Shown here one piece after another: positions 8,295-17,424 of a DNA stretch of 43,605 bases. The translations under genes were made by a program, and so were the position numbers. The notes under the pieces are model-generated. The model was not told the DNA's origin, did no database searches, and saw nothing but the letters and a program-made list of their open reading frames with translations. The DNA is from Actinomycetota bacterium. GTDB lineage: Bacteria; Actinomycetota; Acidimicrobiia; Acidimicrobiales; Ilumatobacteraceae. Numbering within the stretch: the first letter of the stretch is position 1; each line of letters starts with the position of its first letter. Location: the NCBI GenBank assembly GCA_005805045.1, contig SYNW01000032.1:1-43605 (forward strand), in the 5' to 3' direction.

Positions 8295-10663
8295 TTGATC
8301 GGCTCAATTCGCACGTCTATGACATCGTTTGAAATGTTCAACAACGGCCGAATGTCTACGCCGGTGTGGTTGAACGGCAACCATGCCACACCGCGATGCA
8401 CACCATTGTGACTTTTTATCATTATCACGATATTCGTGCCTTCGGCGCCGACGCGAACGTTGGTCCCATCGACGACACCAATGCGCGCAAGATCAAGAGG
8501 ATTCACAAAAATCGCGGCATCGGTGATGATTCCTGCAAGCGATGGGCTTGAAACAGTCGACCCTGCCGAGTCATACATCGTGCGCGACACAACCAATCGA
8601 AGGTTGTACGTATTTCGATCGATGACTTTGCTCAGATTGCTGGAAATCGTCACCGGGGTTTCGCGCGCCATTAGCACCCCGTCACCATGGGTTGATTTGG
8701 CGTCGACACTTGGCGCAAACGCTGCAACGGTGCCGACGAGTTTCTCGCTGAGATCTTCAAGACTGGATACACCGATGTCGACGCCAAGGCTGATGCTCAA
8801 TTCTGTGGCGATCATCCAGTCAGGGCGCGAAGTGCCGCGCGGGGTGATCTTTTGTGCGACATTACTAATTCGACCTTCAAGATTCGTTGTCGTTCCATTT
8901 TTTTCACCATAAGCAGCGGCTGGTAAAACAACGTCTGCATTGCGATTTGAATCGTTGATCATCGTGTCGATGCTGATCAAGTTTTTGATTTGGGTAAATG
9001 CACGTTGCACGAGGCCAGAATCAGGCACGTCGGCCATCGGGTCTGCTCCAAGCAAAATCAAGCAATCAATCTTGCCTGCGGCTGCAGCATTCAAAATGTC
9101 GGTCGCATCACCTGAATTATTTTGCGGCGTCAACCCCGCCGCGATCGCCCCGCGCACGTTGCCACGGCGCAAAACTGGAAGCACTTTCACGCTTGGTGCC
9201 GCGATAAAAACTTCGGCTAGTGCTTGCAGCGTGAACATTTCGTTTTCTGCCAAATTAGGTCGACCAACAACCACGACGACTTGGCCGCGGGCAAGTTGCT
9301 CTTTCATCTCTGGCGTCGACAATGCTTCGCGCACGGCCCGCGCCTGGTGTCCTGGTTCGAAGCCAACGGTGCGCCACGCATGCGGGGTCAAACCAGAATC
9401 ATGGGCACTCACTTCGATGATTCGCGATTTACGTTTCTGCGCCGCATCTCGGACACGCAAATAAAGAACTGGCAACTCTTCTTTAAGGTCAGGAGCGAGC
9501 AAGATGATTGTGCTCGCGGCGCAAGTCTCATCGATCGTCGCCTGAGCAAGGTTGAAAACTTCGGGGCTCAAACCGTCACCGAACTGAGAATCACGCTGAT
9601 CAATGCCAAGTTTGTCGGCCAACATCGCCCAGGCAAATGCATCCTCATTCGTGCCACGAGCACCACCCAGGATCGCCACCGAATTTGCATTACCCGCCAA
9701 AGCGAGACGAATCATGCGAGCAGTGGTTTCAAGAGCAACAGACCAAGATGTTGCCACAAGTTCCGTACCGGTCTTGACTAGCGGCGTCGTCAAACGATCG
9801 GGCGAGTTCACCGACTCAAAGTTGTAACGACCGCGATCGCACAGCCACCCCCAATTCACGGGGTCGATATCCACGCCTTGATATCGCACGAGTTCATCGC
9901 GACTGCTTTGCACGACGGTTCGACAACCAACCGAACACGAAGTGCAGGTACTTTCCGTTTGTTCAAGATCCCACGGGCGCGCCTTAAATCGATAAGGCCT
10001 GGCCGTCAACGCACCCACGGGACAGATCTGCACGGTGTTGCCGGAGAAATATGAACTGAACGGCTCATCGGGAAATGTCAGGACCTGAGTGTCGTTGCCA
10101 CGGTTGGTGAACGTGATCAACGCATCACCCGCAACTTCGTCGGCGAACCGCGTGCATCGATCACACAAAATGCATCGCTCACGATCCAGGTAGACGATGT
10201 CGCTGATTGCGATTGGTTTTTCGTAGTGACGCTTTTCTTCGACGAATCGACTCTCGCCCGGGCCATGGCTGAACGCTTGATCTTGCAACGGACATTCGCC
10301 ACCCTTGTCGCAAACAGGACAATCAAGTGGATGATTCGCCAACAACAATTCGAGCACGCCCTCTTGGGCTTTTTTGACCGAGTCGGTTGTGGTGCGAACG
10401 ATCTGACCCTCGACCACAGGCGTCATACACGACACAACGATCATCGGCCCCCGTGGTGTTTCAACTTCGACAAGACACTGCCGACACATGCCCACCGATG
10501 ACATCCGCGGGTGATAACAGAATCTGGGGATGAAATCATCGGTTCGATCCGCCGCCGCAATAATCAACTCACCTTTTCGCGCCGCGACCGGTTTGTCATT
10601 GATCGTGATGTTGACGACATTTGGGTCGACAACACTCTCTTTGATTGGATCCATGATCGTCAT
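8291..10663 (-). CDS. nuoG: NADH-quinone oxidoreductase subunit G
   Basis: This 790-aa iron-sulfur subunit of the complex I peripheral arm shows, in order: a [2Fe-2S] site (C49, C60, C63, C79); the His/Cys site H111-C115-C118-C124; a [4Fe-4S] site with C164, C167, C170 and C214; and a further site C240-C243-C247-C275 with CxxCxxxC-x27-C spacing. The last matches the N7 cluster that many organisms have lost. A molybdopterin-oxidoreductase-like fold follows. The ATG overlaps the nuoF stop by four bases. Confidence 0.96.
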   Translation of the reverse strand: MTIMDPIKESVVDPNVVNITINDKPVAARKGELIIAAADRTDDFIPRFCYHPRMSSVGMCRQCLVEVETPRGPMIVVSCMTPVVEGQIVRTTTDSVKKAQEGVLELLLANHPLDCPVCDKGGECPLQDQAFSHGPGESRFVEEKRHYEKPIAISDIVYLDRERCILCDRCTRFADEVAGDALITFTNRGNDTQVLTFPDEPFSSYFSGNTVQICPVGALTARPYRFKARPWDLEQTESTCTSCSVGCRTVVQSSRDELVRYQGVDIDPVNWGWLCDRGRYNFESVNSPDRLTTPLVKTGTELVATSWSVALETTARMIRLALAGNANSVAILGGARGTNEDAFAWAMLADKLGIDQRDSQFGDGLSPEVFNLAQATIDETCAASTIILLAPDLKEELPVLYLRVRDAAQKRKSRIIEVSAHDSGLTPHAWRTVGFEPGHQARAVREALSTPEMKEQLARGQVVVVVGRPNLAENEMFTLQALAEVFIAAPSVKVLPVLRRGNVRGAIAAGLTPQNNSGDATDILNAAAAGKIDCLILLGADPMADVPDSGLVQRAFTQIKNLISIDTMINDSNRNADVVLPAAAYGEKNGTTTNLEGRISNVAQKITPRGTSRPDWMIATELSISLGVDIGVSSLEDLSEKLVGTVAAFAPSVDAKSTHGDGVLMARETPVTISSNLSKVIDRNTYNLRLVVSRTMYDSAGSTVSSPSLAGIITDAAIFVNPLDLARIGVVDGTNVRVGAEGTNIVIMIKSHNGVHRGVAWLPFNHTGVDIRPLLNISNDVIDVRIEPIK

Positions 10664-12060
10664 GCCGACGCCCCGACTGCCGTAACCGGAATGGTCACGC
10701 GCTTTTTTACGCGGGCTTCAAACTCGCTTCTAAACAGAGTCAAAGCCGAATGCACCGGGGCAAATGCCGATGGCCCGACGAAACAAATCGTGGTCATCTT
10801 GTACGGAAACGGAACAGCCTTCAAACCTAATTCTTCATTGGCGGCATGCGGAAACGCACCTGGACAAATCATCGCCCCAACTTCGAGCAGTTGCTGCAAA
10901 TCTGCATCTGTACCGTCACCATCGACTACGCGGCGCAAGATTCTTTCAAGCCAAGTTCCACCCTCACGACACGGCGTGCATTTGCCGCACGACTCGTGTG
11001 CATAAAAATGGGTCAGCGTCAACGCGGCCGCCGGAATATCAGTCGTCTCGTCCATCACCATTACCGCACCCGAGCCGAGCATCGACCCAGCCGGTCCGAC
11101 TTGGCTGGCCTCAAACGGGAGATCAAGTTGATCGGGCGTGAACCACGGTGCAGAGCCACCACCCGGCACGAATGCTTTCAATGCGTTGTCATTGCGCATG
11201 CCACCGCAAAACTCTTGGCCATAAATCAAGTCGCGAAACGTCGTAGTGCCGTTGATGATTTCGTAGACGCCAGGTCGTTTGACATGACCCGAAACAGCAA
11301 CCATCCGCGTACCCGGTGATGTCTTCGTGCCAATCGCCGTATACGCGGCAACGCCATTATTCAACAACCACGGCAAGTTGGCAAGAGTCTCGACGTTATT
11401 CACGATCGTGGGCTGACCATAAAGACCGTTCGCCGCGGGGAAAAACGGCGGCTTGAGTCGTGGCATTCCGCGATTGCCTTCGAGGCTTTCAATCAGTGCC
11501 GTTTCTTCGCCTACGACATAAGCGCCTGCACCCCAATGCAAAATAATGTCGACCGAGAACTTAGAGCCCAAAATATTTTTGCCGATGTATCCGGCCTCAT
11601 ACGCCTCGTTCAGCGCGACAGCCACGCGCTCTTGGGCAACAGCCATCTCACCTCTTATATAAAGGAAGCATTGCGACAGACCCGCGGCATAACAAGCAAT
11701 CAGACAACCCTCAAGCAACTGATGCGGGTCGCGTTCCATCAACAAACGGTCTTTGTAGGTGCCGGGCTCGCTTTCGTCACCGTTGACGACCAGGTAGCGC
11801 GGCCAAACTTGCTGCGGTGTGAGCCCCCACTTGACGCCCGCCGGAAAACCAGCACCACCACGACCGAGCACCGTCGCACTTTTTACGTCTTCGTGGACTT
11901 CATTTGCTGGTCGGGACAAAGCCGCGCGCAAACCCTTGTATCCATCCGTTGCGAGATAACGCTCGAGGGTATACGAGTCGGCAAACTCAAATCGCGAAGT
12001 GACAATTTTTGGTCGATCTCCCGCCACGAAACCTGGCGCATGCACATATGTCTTGCTCAC
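10660..12060 (-). CDS. nuoF: NADH-quinone oxidoreductase subunit F (NADH/FMN site)
   Basis: This subunit oxidises NADH through FMN and hands electrons to cluster N3. The glycine-rich nucleotide motif GRGGAGFPAG is at 66-75 and the cluster motif ESCGKCTPCREG gives C358, C361 and C364. I chose GTG at 12060 because it makes a GTGA overlap with the nuoE stop and has AAGG seven bases upstream. The open frame runs on to an ATG at 12306, but that part lies antisense-free inside nuoE in another frame and has no NuoF similarity. Oddity: about 61 residues separate C364 from the likely fourth ligand C426, where 40 is usual, and the inserted stretch carries an extra C399. Length from this start is 466 aa. 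Confidence 0.95.
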   Translation of the reverse strand: MSKTYVHAPGFVAGDRPKIVTSRFEFADSYTLERYLATDGYKGLRAALSRPANEVHEDVKSATVLGRGGAGFPAGVKWGLTPQQVWPRYLVVNGDESEPGTYKDRLLMERDPHQLLEGCLIACYAAGLSQCFLYIRGEMAVAQERVAVALNEAYEAGYIGKNILGSKFSVDIILHWGAGAYVVGEETALIESLEGNRGMPRLKPPFFPAANGLYGQPTIVNNVETLANLPWLLNNGVAAYTAIGTKTSPGTRMVAVSGHVKRPGVYEIINGTTTFRDLIYGQEFCGGMRNDNALKAFVPGGGSAPWFTPDQLDLPFEASQVGPAGSMLGSGAVMVMDETTDIPAAALTLTHFYAHESCGKCTPCREGGTWLERILRRVVDGDGTDADLQQLLEVGAMICPGAFPHAANEELGLKAVPFPYKMTTICFVGPSAFAPVHSALTLFRSEFEARVKKRVTIPVTAVGASA

Positions 12061-12671
12061 AGTGCAGCCTTGCCGTCTAGCCATGCCGGTGACTCGTTGA
12101 CATCTTCCGGGTCTTTTGCCCCCACTGCACGATCGGTCGGAATAATCTGGCGCACTTTTGACAGCACTCCATGCGGCGGAAACTCTTCCTTTAATTTTCC
12201 GCCCCGCAAGTTGTCGATCAAATTGTCCAAGTCGGTGGGCGTCACACGCAAGCGATAGCGATAGTTGACCTGCAATGTTGGGGCCTCCGTGCAAGCGGCT
12301 TGGCACTCGGCATGGGCGAGCGTGAACATGCCATCTGGTGTCGTGCCACCAGCGTTCACGCCAAGTTTCTTTTCAGCATGGTGCATCAACTCATTTGCCC
12401 CCATCAGCGCGCATGACATAGTCCCGCAAATGTTGATCAAATATTTTCCAACCGGCTCGAATTTGAACATTTCATAGAAGGTTGCGGTTCCATAAACCTC
12501 GGCAGAGGTCACGCCCACAAGTTCCCCCAAATGTTGCATCGCTTCTCGGGTGATATAACCATTTTGTTCTTGCGACAGATGCAGCAACGGAATCAGAGCC
12601 GACTTCGGACGCGGGTACCTGGCGATAATCTCGCGCGCCGATTTTGTGTTCATTTCGTTCAAGCGACTCAT
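12057..12671 (-). CDS. nuoE: NADH-quinone oxidoreductase subunit E, [2Fe-2S]
   Basis: This 204-aa thioredoxin-fold subunit binds the off-pathway [2Fe-2S] cluster N1a. The ligands C82, C87, C123 and C127 keep the Cx4C and Cx3C spacing of the family. The N-terminal region shows the usual LSQEQNGYIT helix. The C-terminal tail of about 40 residues goes beyond the core domain. ATG overlaps the nuoD stop by four bases and the stop overlaps the nuoF GTG. Confidence 0.96.
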   Translation of the reverse strand: MSRLNEMNTKSAREIIARYPRPKSALIPLLHLSQEQNGYITREAMQHLGELVGVTSAEVYGTATFYEMFKFEPVGKYLINICGTMSCALMGANELMHHAEKKLGVNAGGTTPDGMFTLAHAECQAACTEAPTLQVNYRYRLRVTPTDLDNLIDNLRGGKLKEEFPPHGVLSKVRQIIPTDRAVGAKDPEDVNESPAWLDGKAAL

Positions 12672-14023
12672 CTGTCCACCTCACCAAGGACCGGGTCAAC
12701 AGAAGAGATAACAGCCACGGCATCAGCAACCAATCCACCTCGCATCATCAGAGGCATGGTCTGAATGTTGATGAAACTCGGGGCGCGCACGTGCATGCGA
12801 TAAGGGGTCGACGAGCCATCGCTGGCGATATAACACGCAATCTCGCCACGCGGGCTTTCAATTGCGACGTACGCTTCACCTTCGGGAACTTTGAAACCCT
12901 CGGTAAAAATCTTGAAGTGATGGATCAGTGCTTCCATCGACTCGTCAATTCGGCCCCGTGGTGGCGGAGTAACTTTCTTGTCTTGAATTCGATAGTCGCC
13001 CTGGGGCATTGCATCTAAGACTTGACCGACGATTCGCATCGACTCGCGAATTTCATTCAAACGAATCGAATAACGATCAAACGCGTCACCGTAACTACCG
13101 ACGATCACATCAAACTCGACTTTGTCGTACCGCAGATACGGCATATCGCGACGCAAGTCCCATGAAAAACCTGTGCTGCGCAAAATTGGACCGGTCGCCG
13201 ACAGCGCAATCGCTTCATCACGCGTAATCACGCCCACGCCCTGCAGACGTTCGCGCCAAATCGGTTGACCCGTCATCAATATCTCATACTCGGCAAGTCG
13301 CTTCGGCAGAGCCTCAAGAAGGTTCAAGACTTCGTCCCGCCACCCCGCCGGAAGATCCGCCGCGACGCCACCGGGTCGAATGAAGTTGTGATTCATTCGT
13401 AGGCCGGTGACCTTTTGAAAAAATCTCAGAACCTCTTCTCGCTCACGAAAGCCGTAGAGCATCATCGAAACCGCGCCGATATCCATGCCGTTCGTAGCCA
13501 AAAACAGCAAGTGGCTGCTAATTCGATTTAATTCTGAGAGCAGCATGCGGATCCACACCGCACGTTCCGGAATGTCTTGGTCGATGCCAAGAAGTTTTTC
13601 GGTCGTCATTGCAAAAACGAGTTCATTGTTCAGTGGTGATGCATAGTCCATGCGTGTCACGTTCGTTGCACCTTGCATGAAAGTAAGTGACTCGCCCGTC
13701 TTTTCCATGCCGGTGTGCAAGTAGCCAATTACGGGCTTGCATCGCAATACGGTTTCGCCGTTAAGTTCGAGCATCAACCTGAGAACACCGTGGGTGCTCG
13801 GGTGCTGTGGACCCATGTTGATGATCATCGTCTGGTCTTCGCTCTGGGTGTCTGCCAGCGCCGCTACTTCAGATTCGCTCATCCGCAAAACGGCACCTGA
13901 GCCGCGCAAGAATTCTTTGTTTGAAATGTCTTTACGTAGTTGAAGCTCTTGTCGACCTTCGCTTGTGCCAGCAGCCGCCACTTCGGTGGAACCAGAGTTC
14001 GTCATGTCCTCGGTTGTGGTCAC
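12668..14023 (-). CDS. nuoD: NADH-quinone oxidoreductase subunit D
   Basis: This 49-kDa-type subunit lines the quinone site together with NuoB. The signature MGPQHPSTHGVLRLMLELNG begins about 70 residues in, and the conserved C-terminal end reads DPVLGEVDR. GTG at 14023 is chosen since it overlaps the nuoC stop as GTGA, with AAGGG about nine bases upstream. That leaves a leader of roughly 65 residues, Ser/Glu-rich, ahead of the conserved core. An ATG seven codons further in is an alternative. An upstream ATG at 14095 would lie inside nuoC and is rejected. Predicted length is 451 aa. Confidence 0.95.
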   Translation of the reverse strand: MTTTEDMTNSGSTEVAAAGTSEGRQELQLRKDISNKEFLRGSGAVLRMSESEVAALADTQSEDQTMIINMGPQHPSTHGVLRLMLELNGETVLRCKPVIGYLHTGMEKTGESLTFMQGATNVTRMDYASPLNNELVFAMTTEKLLGIDQDIPERAVWIRMLLSELNRISSHLLFLATNGMDIGAVSMMLYGFREREEVLRFFQKVTGLRMNHNFIRPGGVAADLPAGWRDEVLNLLEALPKRLAEYEILMTGQPIWRERLQGVGVITRDEAIALSATGPILRSTGFSWDLRRDMPYLRYDKVEFDVIVGSYGDAFDRYSIRLNEIRESMRIVGQVLDAMPQGDYRIQDKKVTPPPRGRIDESMEALIHHFKIFTEGFKVPEGEAYVAIESPRGEIACYIASDGSSTPYRMHVRAPSFINIQTMPLMMRGGLVADAVAVISSVDPVLGEVDR

Positions 14024-14487
14024 GATGCGGCACCCTTGAATTGAACCGGAATACTTCCGGGGGCATAATCTTTGCGCAACGGATGACCCTGCCAATCTTC
14101 GGGCATCAAGATGCGGGTCAAATCTGGGTGACCACTGAACTTGATCCCGAACATGTCGAAAACTTCACGCTCCATCGCCTCGGTGCCAGGGTAAAAATCA
14201 AAAGCCGAGTCGATAACTGCATCCGATTCTGCGATTTGCACCCGCAAACGCACGCGACGACGCTGCGAAAGCGAAAGCAGATTGACTACGACTTCAAAAC
14301 GTTCGAGTGAAATTTGGCCGGCAACTTCTGGTGCGATTGTGCGACCTGGGTGGGTCAAATAGTCCACAGCGGTGAGGTCGACGCACATCTCAAAGCCTTC
14401 GGTGCGCAAGTCCGAAAGTGTTTTTAAGTAATCGTCCTTTGCGACAAAACGAACATCGTCAGCAACACGACCCGAAATTTGTGCCAC
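14020..14487 (-). CDS. nuoC: NADH-quinone oxidoreductase subunit C
   Basis: This 155-aa subunit of the 30-kDa family belongs to the quinone-proximal part of the hydrophilic arm. The diagnostic C-terminal half is present: EREVFDMFGIKFSGHPDLTR followed by a PLRKDY motif. It is separate from NuoD, unlike the fused NuoCD of enterobacteria. The gene begins three bases after the nuoB stop, and its stop overlaps the nuoD GTG. Confidence 0.96.
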   Translation of the reverse strand: MAQISGRVADDVRFVAKDDYLKTLSDLRTEGFEMCVDLTAVDYLTHPGRTIAPEVAGQISLERFEVVVNLLSLSQRRRVRLRVQIAESDAVIDSAFDFYPGTEAMEREVFDMFGIKFSGHPDLTRILMPEDWQGHPLRKDYAPGSIPVQFKGAAS

Positions 14488-14490
14488 GAC

Positions 14491-15078
14491 TCAACGCTGT
14501 CCGATAACTACGGGTGTAGTCGTCCCCGCCGGAACTTCTTGGATACGGACTTGCGCGCCCGCACCAGTTGTGTCGCGACGGCGCATGATCTCACCGTCTT
14601 CGATCAACTGGTGCAACGTTTCAATTGCGTGAATCAAAGTTTCGGGCGTAGGCGGGCAACCAGGTGCATAAACATCAACCGGGACAATTTGATCTACGCC
14701 TTGAACGATCGCGTAATTGTTGAACATTCCACCACTGCTGGCGCACACGCCCATTGAAATGACCCACTTCGGTTCCATCATCTGGTCATAAACCTGCCGC
14801 AACACCGGCGCCATCTTCTGGCTGACTCGACCAGCGACGATCATGATGTCGGCTTGGCGCGGTGAGGCACGAAAAACCTCCATGCCAAATCGAGCCAAGT
14901 CGTAGTGGGCTGTTCCCGCCGTCATCATTTCGATGGCACAACACGCAAGACCAAAGGTCGCGCCCCAACTCGACCGCGATCGTGACCACTTCACAAGATC
15001 TTCAACGCGGCCCGTCAAGAAATTATGTTCAAGACCACCCAGACCATCATCGGCAACATTTTGGATCAAGCCCATCAA
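14491..15078 (-). CDS. nuoB: NADH-quinone oxidoreductase subunit B, [4Fe-4S] N2
   Basis: This 195-aa subunit holds cluster N2, the last iron-sulfur cluster before quinone. The tandem cysteines C46-C47 in GLACCAIEM, C112 in MGVCASSGG and C141 in APGCPP are all present with family spacing. The C-terminal 30 residues are a variable tail. ATG overlaps the nuoA stop by four bases. Confidence 0.97.
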   Translation of the reverse strand: MMGLIQNVADDGLGGLEHNFLTGRVEDLVKWSRSRSSWGATFGLACCAIEMMTAGTAHYDLARFGMEVFRASPRQADIMIVAGRVSQKMAPVLRQVYDQMMEPKWVISMGVCASSGGMFNNYAIVQGVDQIVPVDVYAPGCPPTPETLIHAIETLHQLIEDGEIMRRRDTTGAGAQVRIQEVPAGTTTPVVIGQR

Positions 15079-15551
15079 ACAGAAACTTTCTCTTGCTCGC
15101 GACCATCGAGCCCCACCCGACGAATTGTCGTGGAGGATGATCGCGATGCAGACAAGATGTCTCCATCAGCTTCGACCAACTTGCGCGCTTTTTTGACAGG
15201 ACCCCAGTCGAGGGCGCCGCGCGCGACGACATAGACGAACGCCACGAAGAAAACCGCGCTAAACGCGACTAACTCCCAGAAACCGTAAGACCCGAGCGAC
15301 TGGCTCGCCACAGCGTATGGATAAGCAAAAATGATCTCGATGTCGAACATGATGAACAACATCGCCACAACATAAAAACTCACCGGAAACCGTTCTGGTG
15401 CTTCGAGGCTGGGCACGATCCCGCATTCGTATGGGGCTTGCTTTGCTTCACTCGGCCGACGTGGTGCCAACAATTTAGACGCGAGTAATGAGCCAACTCC
15501 GAACAAGACTGCCAAAACTGCGAGAACAGCAATCGGAAGATACTGACCCAC
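15075..15551 (-). CDS. nuoA: NADH-quinone oxidoreductase subunit A
   Basis: This 158-aa membrane subunit of complex I has three transmembrane helices. The conserved loop APYECGIVPS with its cysteine, and the FDIEIIF helix start, identify the family. It has a C-terminal hydrophilic extension of about 35 residues beyond the usual end. It is the first nuo gene but follows the 274-aa gene by only five bases, so no separate nuo promoter is apparent. Confidence 0.96.
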   Translation of the reverse strand: MGQYLPIAVLAVLAVLFGVGSLLASKLLAPRRPSEAKQAPYECGIVPSLEAPERFPVSFYVVAMLFIMFDIEIIFAYPYAVASQSLGSYGFWELVAFSAVFFVAFVYVVARGALDWGPVKKARKLVEADGDILSASRSSSTTIRRVGLDGREQEKVSV

Positions 15552-15556
15552 TGTTG

Positions 15557-16381
15557 TTAGCTCTTCGCTGGCGAACGTGAACCAACATCAGCACTTAGAT
15601 TCTTGCGCAAGCGCAGATCACGAGTGTGCAGCAATCGACAAAGCAACAAGAAAATGATCGTTGAACCAATCGTGATAAAAATTGACGGCTGACGCTTGGA
15701 GCCGAGATCGCGCAACATATATATGTATCGGCGAGGCTGAGTTTCATCGATTTCTGGTCGAGCGGGTGCACGACCCGGCTCGGTGCGCTGTGGCACGATC
15801 GATGCAACCTCGACTATTGAATAATGCGGATCATGAAAGAATGCCACGAAGTCGAGCGACTCGCTGATCTTCGGCCATCGTTCACCACCTTTGTCATAAA
15901 CGGCAACCGAGACATACTCACCAAGCGCAAACTCTTCTGCTTGATTTTGAATGATTTCATCGGCAGACGCAACTGCTTGACCACGTCGTGGATCGGACTC
16001 TTGCAACAACAACCATCCATCACCCTGCAAAGCAATGGATGCCGTAGCCGCGTCGGCAACTGCATCACCTGATGGTTGCATCGGCATCAAAATAATCTCC
16101 GCATCGTCCAACAAGTCCGGACTTCTGACGATGGTCGTCGGCTCGCCGGGCTGCCAAGTTGGAGCGCGACCCGTCAGGCCAATGCCATATATCCACCAAA
16201 TACTCCCCATAATCGCCATCCAACCAAAAAACCCGGCAACCACGACGAGAAACCCAAGTCGCGCGCCCAAATTCGTGCCAACCACCAAATAGGTACCGCC
16301 GATTAATACGCCAACCGAAATTGCAACAATAATGATGCCACGAAGTTGCGGTTCGAAATTTACGGCGAGCAGAGCGAGCAC
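15557..16381 (-). CDS. Unknown membrane protein between the cytochrome complex genes and nuoA
   Basis: I do not recognise this 274-aa protein. Two hydrophobic helices lie at about 13-35 and 41-66 (the second with an IWWIYGIGLTGRAPTW border), followed by a soluble domain of about 160 residues and a third helix at about 232-251. No cysteine pair, heme motif or nucleotide motif is visible. It sits two bases after the diheme cytochrome gene and five bases before nuoA. Co-expression with both complexes suggests an accessory, assembly or supercomplex-linking role, which is inference from position only. Confidence 0.85.
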   Translation of the reverse strand: MLALLAVNFEPQLRGIIIVAISVGVLIGGTYLVVGTNLGARLGFLVVVAGFFGWMAIMGSIWWIYGIGLTGRAPTWQPGEPTTIVRSPDLLDDAEIILMPMQPSGDAVADAATASIALQGDGWLLLQESDPRRGQAVASADEIIQNQAEEFALGEYVSVAVYDKGGERWPKISESLDFVAFFHDPHYSIVEVASIVPQRTEPGRAPARPEIDETQPRRYIYMLRDLGSKRQPSIFITIGSTIIFLLLCRLLHTRDLRLRKNLSADVGSRSPAKS

Positions 16382-16383
16382 TC

Positions 16384-17424
16384 TTAGAGACCTCTCACAT
16401 AATCAATAACGGCGACAATTTGCTCATCTGTCAATACCAAACCAAAAGCTGGCATTCGACCCGAACCTTGACCTTGCTGACCGTACCTCTTGCCGAGTTC
16501 GCTTCCGCCCTTGATGAACTCAATCATTTCGTCACGTTGTGGAAACTGTCTGACTGCTGATCCACCGGTTAAGTTCGGACCGAAAGCGCCACCGCCCGTA
16601 ATTTCTGGCTCACCGTACGACCAACCCTTGGTATGACAGCGCGCACATGAATAATTTCCGCTGCCTAAATCTAAATTGAACAACGCTTCTCCGACAGATG
16701 CGTAAGTCCCCGCCTTGACAAGTCGCTCGGCCTCGGCTTGGATCTCTCGTTGTTTTTCTTCGGGCAATTTGCCATTTTCGTCACGCGGAATTTCAATGCT
16801 CTTGACATATTCAATGACCGTTTGAATTTGCTGTTCGTTCATCGGGCCGCCACCGACCAAACCCCATGCCGACATCGGCGAGAAAGGTCGACCATATTCA
16901 AGGATGAATCGAACTTCTTCTTCGCTGTAACGATAGAAAACCGTGTTGATTGCTGGTGCCTTCCAATTGACTTGTTTTACTTGACCAGTCTTTGGATCTG
17001 AAATCGCATAAGACGCGACGCCGCCACCACCCTTCATGCCACCGTGGCAACCGGCGCAGTTATAACCGCCATCGGCCGTCGTGGAAAACAACCCGGTACC
17101 CCAAGTTTCAAATTGGTGTTGAAATTCTTTTTCGGCACCGACCATGCGACCGGGTTCAAGAATCCAATAGAGCGGCAGCGCAATCGTCGTGACGGCAAGA
17201 CACAACAGACCAATCAACTGCGTACGCTGAATTTTTTCGCCCTCAAGTCGCTCGTCGTCATAATAAGGTTTGCGGTTTGCGGCAAGTTTGATCTCTGCAC
17301 CAATCTCGCGCTTCGACGAGCGCAGATTGCCCAGGCCGTAGATAACCCAACCCAAAACCGAAACAAGCAAAATCACCCAGGCGATCGTGGTGGTTGTATC
17401 GGCGAGCATCACTGCGAGATTCAC
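16384..17424 (-). CDS. Membrane-anchored diheme cytochrome c of the b6f/bc-type complex
   Basis: This 346-aa protein has hydrophobic helices at about 12-32 and 68-90, then two cytochrome c domains. Heme 1 is attached by C123-A-G-C126-H127 with probable axial M184 (FSPM); heme 2 by C260-A-R-C263-H264 with probable axial M324 (GRMPAFG). It would accept electrons from the Rieske protein on the outer membrane face, the role of cytochrome f or QcrC. Overall topology differs from QcrC, which has a C-terminal anchor. It abuts the Rieske stop with no gap. Confidence 0.9.
   Translation of the reverse strand: MNLAVMLADTTTTIAWVILLVSVLGWVIYGLGNLRSSKREIGAEIKLAANRKPYYDDERLEGEKIQRTQLIGLLCLAVTTIALPLYWILEPGRMVGAEKEFQHQFETWGTGLFSTTADGGYNCAGCHGGMKGGGGVASYAISDPKTGQVKQVNWKAPAINTVFYRYSEEEVRFILEYGRPFSPMSAWGLVGGGPMNEQQIQTVIEYVKSIEIPRDENGKLPEEKQREIQAEAERLVKAGTYASVGEALFNLDLGSGNYSCARCHTKGWSYGEPEITGGGAFGPNLTGGSAVRQFPQRDEMIEFIKGGSELGKRYGQQGQGSGRMPAFGLVLTDEQIVAVIDYVRGL

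Noticed and set aside
11536..12258. 240-aa plus-strand frame opposite nuoF/nuoE
   Set aside because: It is antisense to two clear nuo genes and has no recognisable domain or start signal.
10660..12306. Longer nuoF frame starting at ATG 12306
   Set aside because: The extra 82 residues lie inside nuoE and have no NuoF similarity; GTG 12060 has a Shine-Dalgarno and a GTGA overlap.
12668..14095. Longer nuoD frame starting at ATG 14095
   Set aside because: It would overlap nuoC by 76 nt; GTG 14023 forms the usual four-base overlap.
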